In this document: positions 37,007 through 46,551 of the stretch, one piece after another
How positions within the stretch are numbered: position 1 is the stretch's first letter
How the letters are laid out: every line of letters begins with the position of its first letter
DNA from: Sulfurospirillum cavolei
GTDB lineage: Bacteria; Campylobacterota; Campylobacteria; Campylobacterales; Sulfurospirillaceae
DNA: 64,000 nucleotides
Assembly: GCF_001548055.1 (NCBI RefSeq)
Contig: NZ_AP014724.1
Coordinates: forward strand, 1,116,001-1,180,000
Direction of reading: 5' to 3'
Translations under genes and position numbers: made by a program
Notes under the pieces: model-generated
What the model was told of the DNA's origin: nothing
Databases searched by the model: none
The model's input: only the letters and a program-made list of their open reading frames with translations

Positions 37007-38068
37007 ATGTTTGATTATGCGACGATGAAAAAACTTATGTTCAATTTTTCCCCTGAAAATGCGCATCATATTGCAGAATTTTTCTTTAAAAACGGTGCCA
37101 AGTACGCTCCCTTTATACTTCCTCTTCTGGCGGAACGCTTTTTTGTTCACGACAAACGCTTGGAACAAAACCTTTTCGGTTGTACGTTTTTAAACCCTCT
37201 GGGATTGGGTGCGGGATTTGATAAAAACGCGACGATGATTAAAATGCTTACCGCCCTTGGATTTGGCTATATCGAGTACGGTACGATTACTCCCAAACCC
37301 CAAAGCGGTAATGCCAAACCCAGACTGTTTCGCTTTGTCGAAGAAGAATCGATTCAAAATGCGATGGGCTTTAACAACGAAGGCATGGACGTGATCGCAA
37401 AGCGTTTAGAATCGCTCTACCCTTTTGCGACGCCTTTGGGTGCCAATATCGGCAAAAACAAAGTAACGCCGAGCGAGGACGCGCTCAAAGATTACGAGCA
37501 ATTGATTCGTCAATTTGATCGTTTGAGCGACTATTTAGTCATCAATATCTCCTCGCCCAATACTCCGGGTCTACGCGATTTGCAAAACGAAGCGTTTATC
37601 AAAGACCTTTTCGTCATGGCAAAATCATTGACGAGTAAACCCGTTTTACTCAAAATCGCTCCGGATTTGACGGTCAAAGATGCGATTGATTTGTGTTCGT
37701 GCGCCCTCGAAAACGGTGCGGCGGGTATCGTCGCGACCAATACGACGATCGATTATAGCCTGCTGAAAAACGCCAAAGATTTCGGCGGCATCAGCGGTAA
37801 AGTCTTGAAGGAAAAAAGCTTTGCTTTGTTTGAAGCCCTTGCCAAAGAATTTTTCGGCAAAACGACGTTGATTTCCGTCGGCGGTATCGACTCGGCGGAA
37901 GAAGCGTATCGAAGGCTTAAAGCGGGCGCAAGCCTTGTTCAGACGTACACGTCGTTTATTTTTAAAGGACCGAGCGTCAATAAAGAGATCAATTTAGGCA
38001 TCTTGGCACGTATGGAACACGAAGGATTTAGCCGTATCGGCGAATTGATAGGATCGGATAGGAGATGA
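37007..38068 (+). CDS. pyrD: Dihydroorotate dehydrogenase (quinone), class 2
   Basis: Oxidises dihydroorotate to orotate, passing electrons to quinone. 353 residues from the ATG at 37007, which has AAGGA eight bases upstream; an in-frame start six codons before has none. The class 2 features are an N-terminal membrane-associating helix (KKLMFNFSPENAHHIAEF), the FMN-binding and catalytic VINISSPNTPGLR with its Ser, and SVGGIDSAEEAYRRLKAGAS near the end. First gene of a seven-gene run to yggS. Confidence 0.95.
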   Translation: MFDYATMKKLMFNFSPENAHHIAEFFFKNGAKYAPFILPLLAERFFVHDKRLEQNLFGCTFLNPLGLGAGFDKNATMIKMLTALGFGYIEYGTITPKPQSGNAKPRLFRFVEEESIQNAMGFNNEGMDVIAKRLESLYPFATPLGANIGKNKVTPSEDALKDYEQLIRQFDRLSDYLVINISSPNTPGLRDLQNEAFIKDLFVMAKSLTSKPVLLKIAPDLTVKDAIDLCSCALENGAAGIVATNTTIDYSLLKNAKDFGGISGKVLKEKSFALFEALAKEFFGKTTLISVGGIDSAEEAYRRLKAGASLVQTYTSFIFKGPSVNKEINLGILARMEHEGFSRIGELIGSDRR

Positions 38069-38074
38069 TACCGT

Positions 38075-39376
38075 ATGAAAGCGTTAGGATTATTTTTACT
38101 TTTTTTAGGAGCATTAATGGCTAATTCGTTGCCGCAACATTTCACAAAAACTTTGGACAACGGTCTTCAAATCGTCGTTATTCCCATGAACAATAAAAGC
38201 GACGTTATTACGACGGATATTTTTTACCGCGTCGGTAGCGGAAACGAAACAATGGGGAAAAGCGGTATCGCTCACATGTTGGAACATTTGAACTTTAAAT
38301 CGACGAAAAATCTGAAAGCCGGCGAGTTTGACGAAGTCGTCAAAGGATTCGGCGGCGTTAACAACGCTTCCACGGGATTTGATTATACGCATTATTACAT
38401 CAAAAGTTCATCGAAAAACCTCTCAAAATCGTTGGAATTGTTTGCGGAGTTGATGCAGAACCTACGCTTAAGCGACGAAGAGTTTCAACCTGAACGCAAC
38501 GTCGTTTTGGAAGAGCGTTTGTGGCGAACCGACAACTCGCCGATCGGGTATCTCTATTTTCGGCTTTTCAACAACGCGTTTACGTATCATCCGTACCATT
38601 GGACGCCGATAGGATTTAAAGACGATATTAAAAACTGGACGATTGAAGATATTCGCAGTTTTCACTCGAAATATTATCAACCCGCAAACGCGATCGTCGT
38701 TGTCGCGGGCGATATTCACGCCAACGACGTTTTTAGCGAAGTCGAGAAGCAATTCGGAGGCATTAAAAACGATAGCGATCTTCCCGCACCGCACCATCAA
38801 GTCGAGCCCGTACAAGACGGGGCTAAGCGTATTATGATCAAAAAAGAGAGTGAAGTCGAAATGGTGGCGATCGCTTATAAGATTCCTGATTTTAAACACG
38901 AAGATCAGGCGGCACTTTCGGCTTTAAGCGAGCTTTTGAGTAGCGGAAAAAGCAGTAAATTGCAACGGGTTTTGGTAGACGAAAAACAATGGGTCAACCA
39001 GATTTACGGCTATGCGATGGAAGCGAAAGATCCTTCCGTCTTTTTATTTTTAGCGGTATGCAATCCGGGTGTGAAAGCCGAAAGCGTCGAAGCGGAGATT
39101 TTAAAAATTATCGAAAGCCTTAAAAAAGGCGATATTAGCGATAAAGATATTGAAAAGATCAAGATCAATACCAAAGCCGATTTTATTCATAATTTAGAAA
39201 GTTCAAGTGAATTGGCGACGCTTTTTGGCTCGTATTACGCTAAAGGGGATATTGCTCCGCTTTTATCTTACGAAGAGCGTATCAATCGACTGAAAAAAGA
39301 GGATATTATAGGCGTTGTCAAAAAATATTTGGTTCCGCAAACATCAACGACGGTTATATTACGAAAGGAGTATTAA
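38075..39376 (+). CDS. M16-family zinc peptidase, exported
   Basis: A 433-residue protein with a signal peptide ([18 protein letters not shown]) and the inverted zinc motif HxxEH in [13 protein letters not shown], followed by the downstream Glu in [10 protein letters not shown]. The C-terminal half matches the non-catalytic M16 domain. It resembles pitrilysin/PqqL-like peptidases conserved in Campylobacterota; the natural substrate is unknown. It lies between pyrD and dapA with short spacers. Confidence 0.9.
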   Translation: MKALGLFLLFLGALMANSLPQHFTKTLDNGLQIVVIPMNNKSDVITTDIFYRVGSGNETMGKSGIAHMLEHLNFKSTKNLKAGEFDEVVKGFGGVNNASTGFDYTHYYIKSSSKNLSKSLELFAELMQNLRLSDEEFQPERNVVLEERLWRTDNSPIGYLYFRLFNNAFTYHPYHWTPIGFKDDIKNWTIEDIRSFHSKYYQPANAIVVVAGDIHANDVFSEVEKQFGGIKNDSDLPAPHHQVEPVQDGAKRIMIKKESEVEMVAIAYKIPDFKHEDQAALSALSELLSSGKSSKLQRVLVDEKQWVNQIYGYAMEAKDPSVFLFLAVCNPGVKAESVEAEILKIIESLKKGDISDKDIEKIKINTKADFIHNLESSSELATLFGSYYAKGDIAPLLSYEERINRLKKEDIIGVVKKYLVPQTSTTVILRKEY

Positions 39377-39377
39377 G

Positions 39378-40271
39378 ATGCAACATGTTTTACAAGGTGC
39401 CATGACCGCACTCATTACGCCGTTTAAAAACGGAAAACTCGATGAAGTTCATTATGCAAAATTAATAGAAAGACAAATCAAAAACGGTATCGACGTCGTC
39501 GTGCCCGTCGGAACGACGGGAGAAAGCGCAACGCTTGATCACGAAGAGCATCGCCGCTGTATCGAGATTGCCGTAGACGTTTGTTCCAAAAGCGACGTTA
39601 AAGTTTTGGCGGGAGCCGGAAGCAATGCTACGCACGAAGCGATCGGTTTGGCAAAATTTGCCCAAGCGCACGGCGCACACGGTATTTTATCCGTGACCCC
39701 TTATTACAATAAACCGACTCAAGAAGGTCTGTTTCAACATTACAAAGCCATCGCCGGTTCGGTGGATATTCCGGTGCTTTTGTACAATGTTCCCGGTCGT
39801 ACCGGATGCGATTTATTGCCCGATACGATTTTTAGACTCTTTGATGCATGTCCGAATATTTTCGGTGTAAAAGAAGCAACCGGTTCAATCGATCGTTGCG
39901 TCGATTTGCTTGCACATCAGCCGAAACTTGCCGTTTTTAGCGGCGAAGACGCGATTAATTATCCGATACTTTCCAACGGCGGTTCGGGTGTTATTTCCGT
40001 AACGTCCAATATCTTGCCCGATCAAACGGCTAATTTGACGCATTTGGCACTCAAAGGCGATTTTCACGGTGCTAAAGCGATTAACGATTCGCTTTACGAG
40101 ATCAATAAAATTTTATTTTGCGAGAGCAACCCGATTCCGATTAAAGCGGCGATGTACATTGCAGGGCTTCTTGAAACCTTGGAATACCGCTTGCCTTTAT
40201 GCGCTCCCAGCCACGACAATATGAAAAAAATAGAAAATACCCTTAAAAATTATACGATTAAAGGATTTTGA
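39378..40271 (+). CDS. dapA: 4-hydroxy-tetrahydrodipicolinate synthase
   Basis: Condenses pyruvate with aspartate semialdehyde in lysine/diaminopimelate synthesis. 297 residues from the ATG at 39378, which has AAGGAG upstream. The Schiff-base Lys is in [10 protein letters not shown], with [17 protein letters not shown] and [15 protein letters not shown] as the other hallmarks. It supplies diaminopimelate for the peptidoglycan enzymes encoded nearby. The stop overlaps the next start by one base. Confidence 0.96.
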   Translation: MQHVLQGAMTALITPFKNGKLDEVHYAKLIERQIKNGIDVVVPVGTTGESATLDHEEHRRCIEIAVDVCSKSDVKVLAGAGSNATHEAIGLAKFAQAHGAHGILSVTPYYNKPTQEGLFQHYKAIAGSVDIPVLLYNVPGRTGCDLLPDTIFRLFDACPNIFGVKEATGSIDRCVDLLAHQPKLAVFSGEDAINYPILSNGGSGVISVTSNILPDQTANLTHLALKGDFHGAKAINDSLYEINKILFCESNPIPIKAAMYIAGLLETLEYRLPLCAPSHDNMKKIENTLKNYTIKGF

Positions 40272-41038
40272 TGCGAGGTAAAACACTGGTCATTAGCGGC
40301 GGTACGCGCGGTATCGGTAAAGCAATCGTTTATGAATTTGCACGCGAGGGCGTCAATATCGCGTTTACGTACAACTCAAATGAAGAACTAGCCAAAGAAC
40401 AAGTCCACGATTTGGAAAAAACTTACGGCATTAAAGCCAGAGCGTTTGCTTTGAATATTTTAGAGCCGGAAACCTATAAAGACCTCTTTTTAGAGATCGA
40501 TAAAGAGTTTGATCGCATCGATTTTTTTATTTCCAATGCGATTATCTCCGGACGACCCGTCGTCGGCGGTTATACGAAATTTATGAAACTAAAACCCAAA
40601 GGTATCAATAATATCTTTACCGCAACCGTCAACGCATTCGTCGTCGGTGCGCAAGAAGCCGCCAAGCGTATGGAAAAAATCGGAGGCGGTAGCATCATCT
40701 CCCTCTCTTCGACGGGCAATCTCGTCTATATCGAAAATTACGCGGGTCACGGGACGGCGAAAGCGGCGGTCGAGACGATGGTGCGTTATGCGGCGGCGGA
40801 GCTCGGAGCTTTAGGCATTCGCGTCAATGCGGTCAGCGGCGGTCCTATCGAAACCGATGCATTGCGTGCATTTACTAACTACGAAGAGGTACGCGACATT
40901 ACGGCAAAACTTTCGCCTTTAGGACGCATGGGGCAACCCGAAGATTTGGCGGGTGCTTGCTTATTCCTTTGTTCCGATAAAGCGTCGTGGGTAACGGGAC
41001 ATACGTTGATTATCGACGGCGGTACGACGTTTAAATGA
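40271..41038 (+). CDS. Short-chain dehydrogenase, FabL-like enoyl-ACP reductase
   Basis: An SDR protein of 255 residues. The cofactor motif is SGGTRGIGKA. The active site reads ENYAGHGTAKAA, a Tyr followed by Lys with six residues between, the spacing of enoyl-ACP reductases (FabI, FabL) rather than the YxxxK of most SDRs. The segments AAKRMEKIGGGSIISLSS and VNAVSGGPIETDAL closely match what I recall of Bacillus FabL. Genes at this position in relatives are often annotated simply as oxidoreductases. The neighbouring pgsA supports lipid metabolism. Start at the ATG at 40271, sharing a base with the dapA stop. Confidence 0.82.
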   Translation: MRGKTLVISGGTRGIGKAIVYEFAREGVNIAFTYNSNEELAKEQVHDLEKTYGIKARAFALNILEPETYKDLFLEIDKEFDRIDFFISNAIISGRPVVGGYTKFMKLKPKGINNIFTATVNAFVVGAQEAAKRMEKIGGGSIISLSSTGNLVYIENYAGHGTAKAAVETMVRYAAAELGALGIRVNAVSGGPIETDALRAFTNYEEVRDITAKLSPLGRMGQPEDLAGACLFLCSDKASWVTGHTLIIDGGTTFK

Positions 41039-41577
41039 TGAACCTACCCAACTTTTTGGCAAGTACGCGCATCGCGCTTGCCCCTTTAATGTTCGTTTTG
41101 CTCGTCAATCGCGATTTAGCGTTATTCGAAGGCTTACATGTCAGTTGGCTGGACTATTTTGCGGCATTGATTTTCGTGATTGCGAGTGCGACCGATTTTT
41201 TCGACGGATACATTGCACGCAATTGGAATCAAAAAACGCAACTGGGAGCTATTTTAGATCCGCTTGCCGATAAAATGCTGACCTTAGCGGCATTCTTAGG
41301 TTTGATGATGATCGATCGTGCCAATGCGTGGGCGATTTACTTAATTTTAACGCGTGAATTTTTCATTACGGGTCTTCGCGTCGCGGCAATCGGCGAAGGA
41401 AAAAATATCGCCGCATCGATGGCGGGTAAAGTCAAAACCGTTCTTCAAATGATCGCTATCGGCTTTTTAATGATGAATTGGCCTTTTGCCGAGCTCTTAT
41501 TATGGGCGGCCGTGGCGTTGACGCTCTATTCGGGATACGAGTATATCATCGGTTATACGAAAAAAGGAACGCATTAA
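41035..41577 (+). CDS. pgsA: CDP-diacylglycerol--glycerol-3-phosphate 3-phosphatidyltransferase
   Basis: Makes phosphatidylglycerol phosphate. A 180-residue membrane protein with the CDP-alcohol phosphotransferase motif in ASATDFFDGYIARNWNQKTQLGAILDPLADK (positions about 58-88), which includes the D-G-x3-AR-x8-G-x3-D-x3-D residues. It overlaps its neighbours by a few bases on each side. A KACATGTM motif near 41134 encodes Leu-His-Val. Confidence 0.94.
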   Translation: MMNLPNFLASTRIALAPLMFVLLVNRDLALFEGLHVSWLDYFAALIFVIASATDFFDGYIARNWNQKTQLGAILDPLADKMLTLAAFLGLMMIDRANAWAIYLILTREFFITGLRVAAIGEGKNIAASMAGKVKTVLQMIAIGFLMMNWPFAELLLWAAVALTLYSGYEYIIGYTKKGTH

Positions 41578-42635
41578 TGGGGATCTTCGCGTCCGTTCTT
41601 GTTTTATCGTTTTTGATCTTTTTTCACGAACTCGGGCACTTTTTAGCGGCGCGTTTTTTTGGCGTACATGTCGAAGTTTTTAGCATCGGATTTGGCACAA
41701 AAGTCTTCAAAAAAATATTCGGCAAAACCGAATATTGCATCAGTCTGATTCCGCTTGGCGGATACGTGCAGATGAAAGGTCAAGACGATCGCGATCCTAC
41801 CAAAGTCAGTTTCGATCCCGACAGTTACACGATCCAAGCACCGTGGAAGCGCATGATTATTCTTTTTGCCGGTCCTTTTGCCAACTTTTTACTGGCGTTT
41901 TTACTTTTTATCGCTACCGGTACGATGGGCATTACGAAGTTTTCGCCTATCGTCGGTCAAATCGGAGAAAGCTCTCCCGCTCTGGTTTCCGGCATCATGA
42001 CGAACGACCGTATCGTTTCGATTAACGATTCCATGATTCAGACGTGGGACGACGTGAGCCGTGCGATTCAAGCAAGCGAAGGCGCATTGCGCGTCAAAGT
42101 CGAACGAGAAGGATTGGTGCACACGCTGGTGGTCGAGCCGAAAATCAGCGCGTATCAAAATATGTTTAAAGAGACCCGGTATAAAAAAATGATCGGTATT
42201 GCGCCTAGCACTCAAACGATGAACGTTCGTTACGCAGGAAGCGAACTGCTTGCTTTTGCATGGGATCAGACCGTGCAATCGACGACGTTGATCGTTAAAG
42301 GATTGGAAAAATTGATTGTCGGAGAAGTTCCTATGAAAGAACTTGGCGGTGTAATCACCATCGTTAAAGTTACTTCCGAAGCAAGTGATGCGGGGTTGGT
42401 GGTGCTTTTAGGCTTAACGGCATTAATTTCCGTCAATTTAGGCGTTCTCAATCTCTTACCGATTCCGGCACTGGACGGCGGACACATAATGTTCAATTTC
42501 TATGAGCTTGTAACGAAACGCGTACCGAGCGAACGCGTTTTGGCGACGATGACGACGGCAGGATGGATGGTGCTTTTAAGCTTGATGGCTTTGAGCCTTT
42601 TTAACGATATTTACAGGTTAACCAATGGAAACTAA
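41577..42635 (+). CDS. rseP: RIP zinc metalloprotease RseP
   Basis: Intramembrane site-2 protease. 352 residues from the ATG at 41577: the zinc motif HELGH in the first membrane helix (FLIFFHELGHFLAAR), a PDZ domain in the middle (GIMTNDRIVSINDS) and the conserved NLLPIPALDGGH in the C-terminal helix. It probably cleaves anti-sigma factors or signal-peptide remnants; partners are not visible here. The start overlaps the pgsA stop. Confidence 0.93.
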   Translation: MGIFASVLVLSFLIFFHELGHFLAARFFGVHVEVFSIGFGTKVFKKIFGKTEYCISLIPLGGYVQMKGQDDRDPTKVSFDPDSYTIQAPWKRMIILFAGPFANFLLAFLLFIATGTMGITKFSPIVGQIGESSPALVSGIMTNDRIVSINDSMIQTWDDVSRAIQASEGALRVKVEREGLVHTLVVEPKISAYQNMFKETRYKKMIGIAPSTQTMNVRYAGSELLAFAWDQTVQSTTLIVKGLEKLIVGEVPMKELGGVITIVKVTSEASDAGLVVLLGLTALISVNLGVLNLLPIPALDGGHIMFNFYELVTKRVPSERVLATMTTAGWMVLLSLMALSLFNDIYRLTNGN

Positions 42636-43302
42636 AGATTTTGTAACGACCTTGGACGACATTTTGACGCGTGTGGAAAAAGCGCGTTTACAGATTAGCG
42701 AACATCACATCGTCAAAATCGTAGCGGCGAGCAAAAGTGCCGATACGGCGATGATCGAAGCGATGTATCATGCGGGACAGCGAAGTTTCGGCGAAAATAA
42801 AGTTCAAGATATGAGCGACAAAGTCCATACCCTCTCCTCTCTTCCGTTGGAATGGCACTTTATCGGACGTTTACAAACCAATAAAATCAACCAACTCATC
42901 GACCTTGATCCTTTTTTAATGCACTCTTTAAGCTCGATCGAACTTGCGCAAGAGCTAGACAAACGCTTACATGTCAAAGGTAAAACGATGAATGTTTTAC
43001 TTCAAATTAATAGCGCGTACGAAGCGCAAAAAGCAGGCGTGATGCCCGAAGCCGCGCTTGAAGCGTACGAGCAAATCAGCCTTATATGTAAGCATCTTCA
43101 GCTCAAAGGCGTTATGAGTATCGGCGCACACACCGAAGAACAAAACATCGTTCAAAAGAGTTTTGAGACGACCTATAAACTATTTGAGTCTCTCCAAAAA
43201 CATGGAGCAAAGTACTGTTCGATGGGTATGAGTGGGGATTTTGAGCAAGCGATTGCGTGTGGATCAAACATGATTCGTTTGGGCAGTATTTTATTTAAAT
43301 AA
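42625..43302 (+). CDS. PLP homeostasis protein YggS family
   Basis: A 225-residue single-domain PLP-binding protein of the alanine-racemase-like barrel type. The PLP Lys is in IVAASKSADTAMI, with the family segments FGENKVQDM, EWHFIGRLQTNK and SMGMSGDFEQAI. It buffers PLP and has no known catalytic activity. Last gene of the run that starts at pyrD; a terminator follows. Confidence 0.93.
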   Translation: METKDFVTTLDDILTRVEKARLQISEHHIVKIVAASKSADTAMIEAMYHAGQRSFGENKVQDMSDKVHTLSSLPLEWHFIGRLQTNKINQLIDLDPFLMHSLSSIELAQELDKRLHVKGKTMNVLLQINSAYEAQKAGVMPEAALEAYEQISLICKHLQLKGVMSIGAHTEEQNIVQKSFETTYKLFESLQKHGAKYCSMGMSGDFEQAIACGSNMIRLGSILFK

Positions 43303-43321
43303 GATTCTTCCCTATAGGGGT

Positions 43322-43352
43322 AAGGTTTACGTTAAAAAAACGTTACCTTTTT
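43322..43352 (+). terminator. Terminator after yggS
   Basis: Arms AAGGT...ACGTT and AACGT...ACCTT form an imperfect stem around a run of A residues and are followed by five T residues. It separates yggS from the Sia-like operon. Confidence 0.65.
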
Positions 43353-43407
43353 AATTGCCGGCGCATATTTTCCTTCTTTTTTCTAAACGCATCATACCGA
43401 TTTACGT

Positions 43408-43413
43408 TATAAT
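43408..43413 (+). promoter_or_regulatory. Putative -10 element for the Sia-like operon
   Basis: TATAAT stands about 31 bases before the first start codon; no clear -35 is seen. Confidence 0.5.
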
Positions 43414-43443
43414 AAACGCAACCTTACCATTTGGCGGTTTGAA

Positions 43444-45531
43444 ATGCGTTTTTTAGTATTTTCTTTACTGCTTTTTTCTTTATACGTCCATGCAAGTGAA
43501 GTCGCGTTAAGCCAAGAAGAACAACGTTATATTGAGGCTCATCCGATCGTTCGCGTTCACAATGAAATGGATTGGGCACCTTTTAATTTTTACGAAGACG
43601 GACGTGCGCAAGGTCTTTCGATTGACGTGATGAATCTCATTGCCCAAAAAGTCGGCTTAAAAGTGGCGTATATTACGGGATATTCATGGAATGAATTTTT
43701 GACCATGATGCAAGAAAACCGTCTCGATGTTATGCTCAATATCGTGAAAAACGATGATCGCGAAAAATACCTTCTGTTTACGACACCCTACCAATCGGTC
43801 GCTCATTGCGTCGTCGTGCGTAACGACGCTCCTTGGAAAATCGAAACGATTCACGATATTCTTGATAAAAATATCGCTATGGAAGAAGGGTTTTTTAACC
43901 ATCATTATTTAAAAGAACATTATCCAAACACGCGTTTAGCACTCAAAAAAGATACCTTATCGACGTTGCAAAGTATTGCTTATAACGAAACCGATTTAAC
44001 CGTGGGTTTGGTTCCGGTGGAAACGTATATGATTAAGCGTTACGGACTGAGTAACCTAAAAGTGATCGGCATTTCCGACGAAGAGCTTTTTGCGCCCAAA
44101 GATTTGCGCATCGCGACGTCTGTCCACAACCCTATTTTGATCGGTATTCTTCAAAAAGGTTTGGATGCGATCGATCAGGAAGAGCACAACCGTATTGTCA
44201 ATCTTTGGGTCAATACGAACGTTGAAAAAATTATGAATTGGAATTTGCTGTTTAAAATTCTGTTTTTCTTTTTCTTGATTTTAGCGGGAACGCTTTTTTG
44301 GACATGGCGTGTCAAGAGGATTCAAAAAGAGCTCGCCGATTCTAATTTTTTAATGCACAATCTCTTAAACGCTATCCCAAATCCTCTTTTTTATAAAGAC
44401 GCAAACGGTGTTTTTTTAGGATTTAACCAAGCATACGAAGAGGCTTTCGGTATCGATTCTACACGTTTTATCGGAAAAACCGTTTTAGAATTAGACTACT
44501 TACCGCCGGAAGATCGTTTAAAATACCATCAAGAGGACATGCGCGTCATTCAACACACGCTTTCGTTAAAGCGTGAACAAGAGATGGTTTTTCACGACGG
44601 AGCCGTGCACCATACGCTCTATTCGGTAAACGGTTTTAAAACGTTAAAGGGAAAACCGGGCGGATTAATCGGCATTTTTGCCGATATTTCGCATCAAAAA
44701 AAGATTCAGCACGAACTTGAAATTTCCCGTCACGAAGTCGAAGAGAGTCATAAAGCGATGAAAGATTCGATTGAATATGCCTCCTTGATCCAACACTCTT
44801 TACTACCGAATCATACGCTTTTACACCGTTTTTTTTCCGATTATTGCGTGCTTTGGCAACCTAAAGACATCGTCGGCGGCGATATTTATTTTATGGAAGA
44901 GTTTGACGACGGTAACACTTTACTCGTGATGATGATGGATTGTACCGGACACGGCGTTGCGGGAGCTTTTGTGACCATGCTTGTCAAAGCCGTCGAACGA
45001 CAGATTATCGCTACGATCCGTCATCAACACGAACGCATCAGTCCGGCCAAAATCCTCGGTATTTTCAATCAAAGTATCAAGCATCTTTTAAATCAACACG
45101 ATGCCACGGCCATCAATAATGCGGGGTTTGACGGTGCCGTTCTTCTTTACGACAAAATCAATGCAAGCATCACGTTTGCGGGCGCATGTTTACCGCTTTT
45201 TTACCTTCAAGCCGACGGTACGCTGAGCATCCTCCAAGGCGATAAACACTCCGTAGGGTACAAACAGTCACAGACCGAATACGTTTTTCGCGAACACGTA
45301 TTATCCGTCGAACAAGGCATGCGTTTTTATATCACAAGTGACGGCTTTTGGGATCAAAACGGCGGTGAAAAAGGCTTTCCTTTCGGCAAAAGTAGATTTA
45401 CGGACCTACTCAAAAAGCACTATCAAGAGCCGTTTGCCGATCAAGAAGAAATTTTTATTAAGACCTTGCATGCGTATCAGGGAAGTGAAATACGAAGCGA
45501 CGATATTATGCTTATCGGCTTAAAAATCTAA
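43444..45531 (+). CDS. SiaA-like sensor phosphatase: solute-binding, PAS and SpoIIE domains
   Basis: A 695-residue membrane protein. In order: a signal peptide (1-17); a periplasmic family 3 solute-binding domain (about 20-258, WAPFNFYEDGRAQGLSIDVMNLIA and the two-lobe pattern); one membrane helix (about 265-290); a PAS domain (about 297-415, IPNPLFYKDANGVFLGFNQAYEEAF); a short coiled coil; and a SpoIIE/PP2C phosphatase (about 450-695) with metal-binding Asp residues in IVGGDIYF, MMDCTGHGVAGAF, SDGFWDQNGG and SDDIMLIGL. The two following genes encode SiaB- and SiaC-like proteins, so this is the SiaA equivalent that would dephosphorylate SiaC when its ligand binds. The sensor architecture differs from Pseudomonas SiaA. 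Confidence 0.87.
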   Translation: MRFLVFSLLLFSLYVHASEVALSQEEQRYIEAHPIVRVHNEMDWAPFNFYEDGRAQGLSIDVMNLIAQKVGLKVAYITGYSWNEFLTMMQENRLDVMLNIVKNDDREKYLLFTTPYQSVAHCVVVRNDAPWKIETIHDILDKNIAMEEGFFNHHYLKEHYPNTRLALKKDTLSTLQSIAYNETDLTVGLVPVETYMIKRYGLSNLKVIGISDEELFAPKDLRIATSVHNPILIGILQKGLDAIDQEEHNRIVNLWVNTNVEKIMNWNLLFKILFFFFLILAGTLFWTWRVKRIQKELADSNFLMHNLLNAIPNPLFYKDANGVFLGFNQAYEEAFGIDSTRFIGKTVLELDYLPPEDRLKYHQEDMRVIQHTLSLKREQEMVFHDGAVHHTLYSVNGFKTLKGKPGGLIGIFADISHQKKIQHELEISRHEVEESHKAMKDSIEYASLIQHSLLPNHTLLHRFFSDYCVLWQPKDIVGGDIYFMEEFDDGNTLLVMMMDCTGHGVAGAFVTMLVKAVERQIIATIRHQHERISPAKILGIFNQSIKHLLNQHDATAINNAGFDGAVLLYDKINASITFAGACLPLFYLQADGTLSILQGDKHSVGYKQSQTEYVFREHVLSVEQGMRFYITSDGFWDQNGGEKGFPFGKSRFTDLLKKHYQEPFADQEEIFIKTLHAYQGSEIRSDDIMLIGLKI

Positions 45532-45601
45532 TCCATCAACAGAGGAAAAACGGCAACGTTTTAAACCCGATCTTCATCAAAAGCAAAAAGGAGCGTTTGC
45601 G

Positions 45602-46168
45602 ATGATAGACATCAACACCGTTAAAAAATTAATCGAAAAAGACGGTATCGTCTTTTTAGCGTACGGCGGTTTTTTATCGCAAACGCTGATTGCCGGCATG
45701 ACGGAAGCTTTGGAAAAAGAGGCAAAAGAGAGTGATTTGGGGATGAACGAGTCGACGAATATTTTTACGATTTTTATCGAATTGGCACAAAATATGATGA
45801 ACTACTCTAAATCCAAAAACGAACAAGCCTCTTCCCATAAGTCTGAGGGCTTGATCCTTGTAGGCAAGCGTCCCAAGCAAAAGCACTATTACGTCTTGAG
45901 TCAAAATATCATCACGCTTGAAGATAAAGAAAAGATATTGCCCAAGCTTGCCGAACTCGTTTTAATGAATAAAGAGACGATTAAACAGCGGTACAGAGAG
46001 CTTCGAAAAAGCGGTAGCGAAGCGCATCATAAAGGCGGAGGTATCGGGTTTTACGAAATTGCCAAACGAAGCGATAAACTCTCCTACGAGTTTGAACAAA
46101 TTAGTGAAAAGAGGTATTATTTTCGCATGAAAGCTATTATTAAAACACAAGGGAAGGCATTGATATGA
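45602..46168 (+). CDS. SiaB-like protein kinase (DUF6272)
   Basis: A 188-residue GHKL-fold protein. The N-box is ELAQNMMNYS (E and N conserved) and the G-box is GGGIGFYEIAKRS, so ATP binding is plausible. SiaB in Pseudomonas phosphorylates SiaC and thereby inactivates it. Here it lies between the SiaA-like phosphatase and the SiaC-like gene and overlaps the latter by four bases. A ribosome site AAGGAG precedes its start. Function by analogy; I see no direct evidence of kinase activity. Confidence 0.82.
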   Translation: MIDINTVKKLIEKDGIVFLAYGGFLSQTLIAGMTEALEKEAKESDLGMNESTNIFTIFIELAQNMMNYSKSKNEQASSHKSEGLILVGKRPKQKHYYVLSQNIITLEDKEKILPKLAELVLMNKETIKQRYRELRKSGSEAHHKGGGIGFYEIAKRSDKLSYEFEQISEKRYYFRMKAIIKTQGKALI

Positions 46169-46542
46169 ATAATTTAAAAGTTGAAGCCACGCAATATACT
46201 CCTGAAATTTCATTGGAGACTTATGGGGAAATTAACATTAAAGGCAAATCGTACCCTGAAAATACGTTTGAGTTTTACATGCCGATTTTGCATTGGCTCC
46301 GAACGTATTTTACCGAGCCAAATGCTCCTCATTCGTTGACCGTTAATGTCGAAATTACCTATTTTAATTCCAGTAGCTCCAAACTCTTCTTCGATTTTTT
46401 CGATATTTTAGATGCGAATAAAGAAAATTTCAATATCACCGTCAATTGGATTTTTGATCGCGAAAATGATAGTGCCAAAGAAGCGGGCGAAGATTTTATC
46501 GAAGATTTTACCGATCTTACGATTCATCTGATTGCAAAATAG
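46165..46542 (+). CDS. SiaC-like regulatory phosphoprotein (DUF1987)
   Basis: A 125-residue protein of the DUF1987/SiaC type. The conserved YFNSSSSK motif (residues 66-73) is where the regulatory residue sits in Pseudomonas SiaC (Thr68 there); here serines occupy the site. FEFYMPILHWL and a Asn/Ser-rich turn match the family. In Pseudomonas the unphosphorylated form binds and activates the diguanylate cyclase SiaD. Here the next gene encodes an HD-GYP phosphodiesterase, which is then the likely target. Confidence 0.84.
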   Translation: MNNLKVEATQYTPEISLETYGEINIKGKSYPENTFEFYMPILHWLRTYFTEPNAPHSLTVNVEITYFNSSSSKLFFDFFDILDANKENFNITVNWIFDRENDSAKEAGEDFIEDFTDLTIHLIAK

Positions 46543-46551
46543 AGGCATAGC

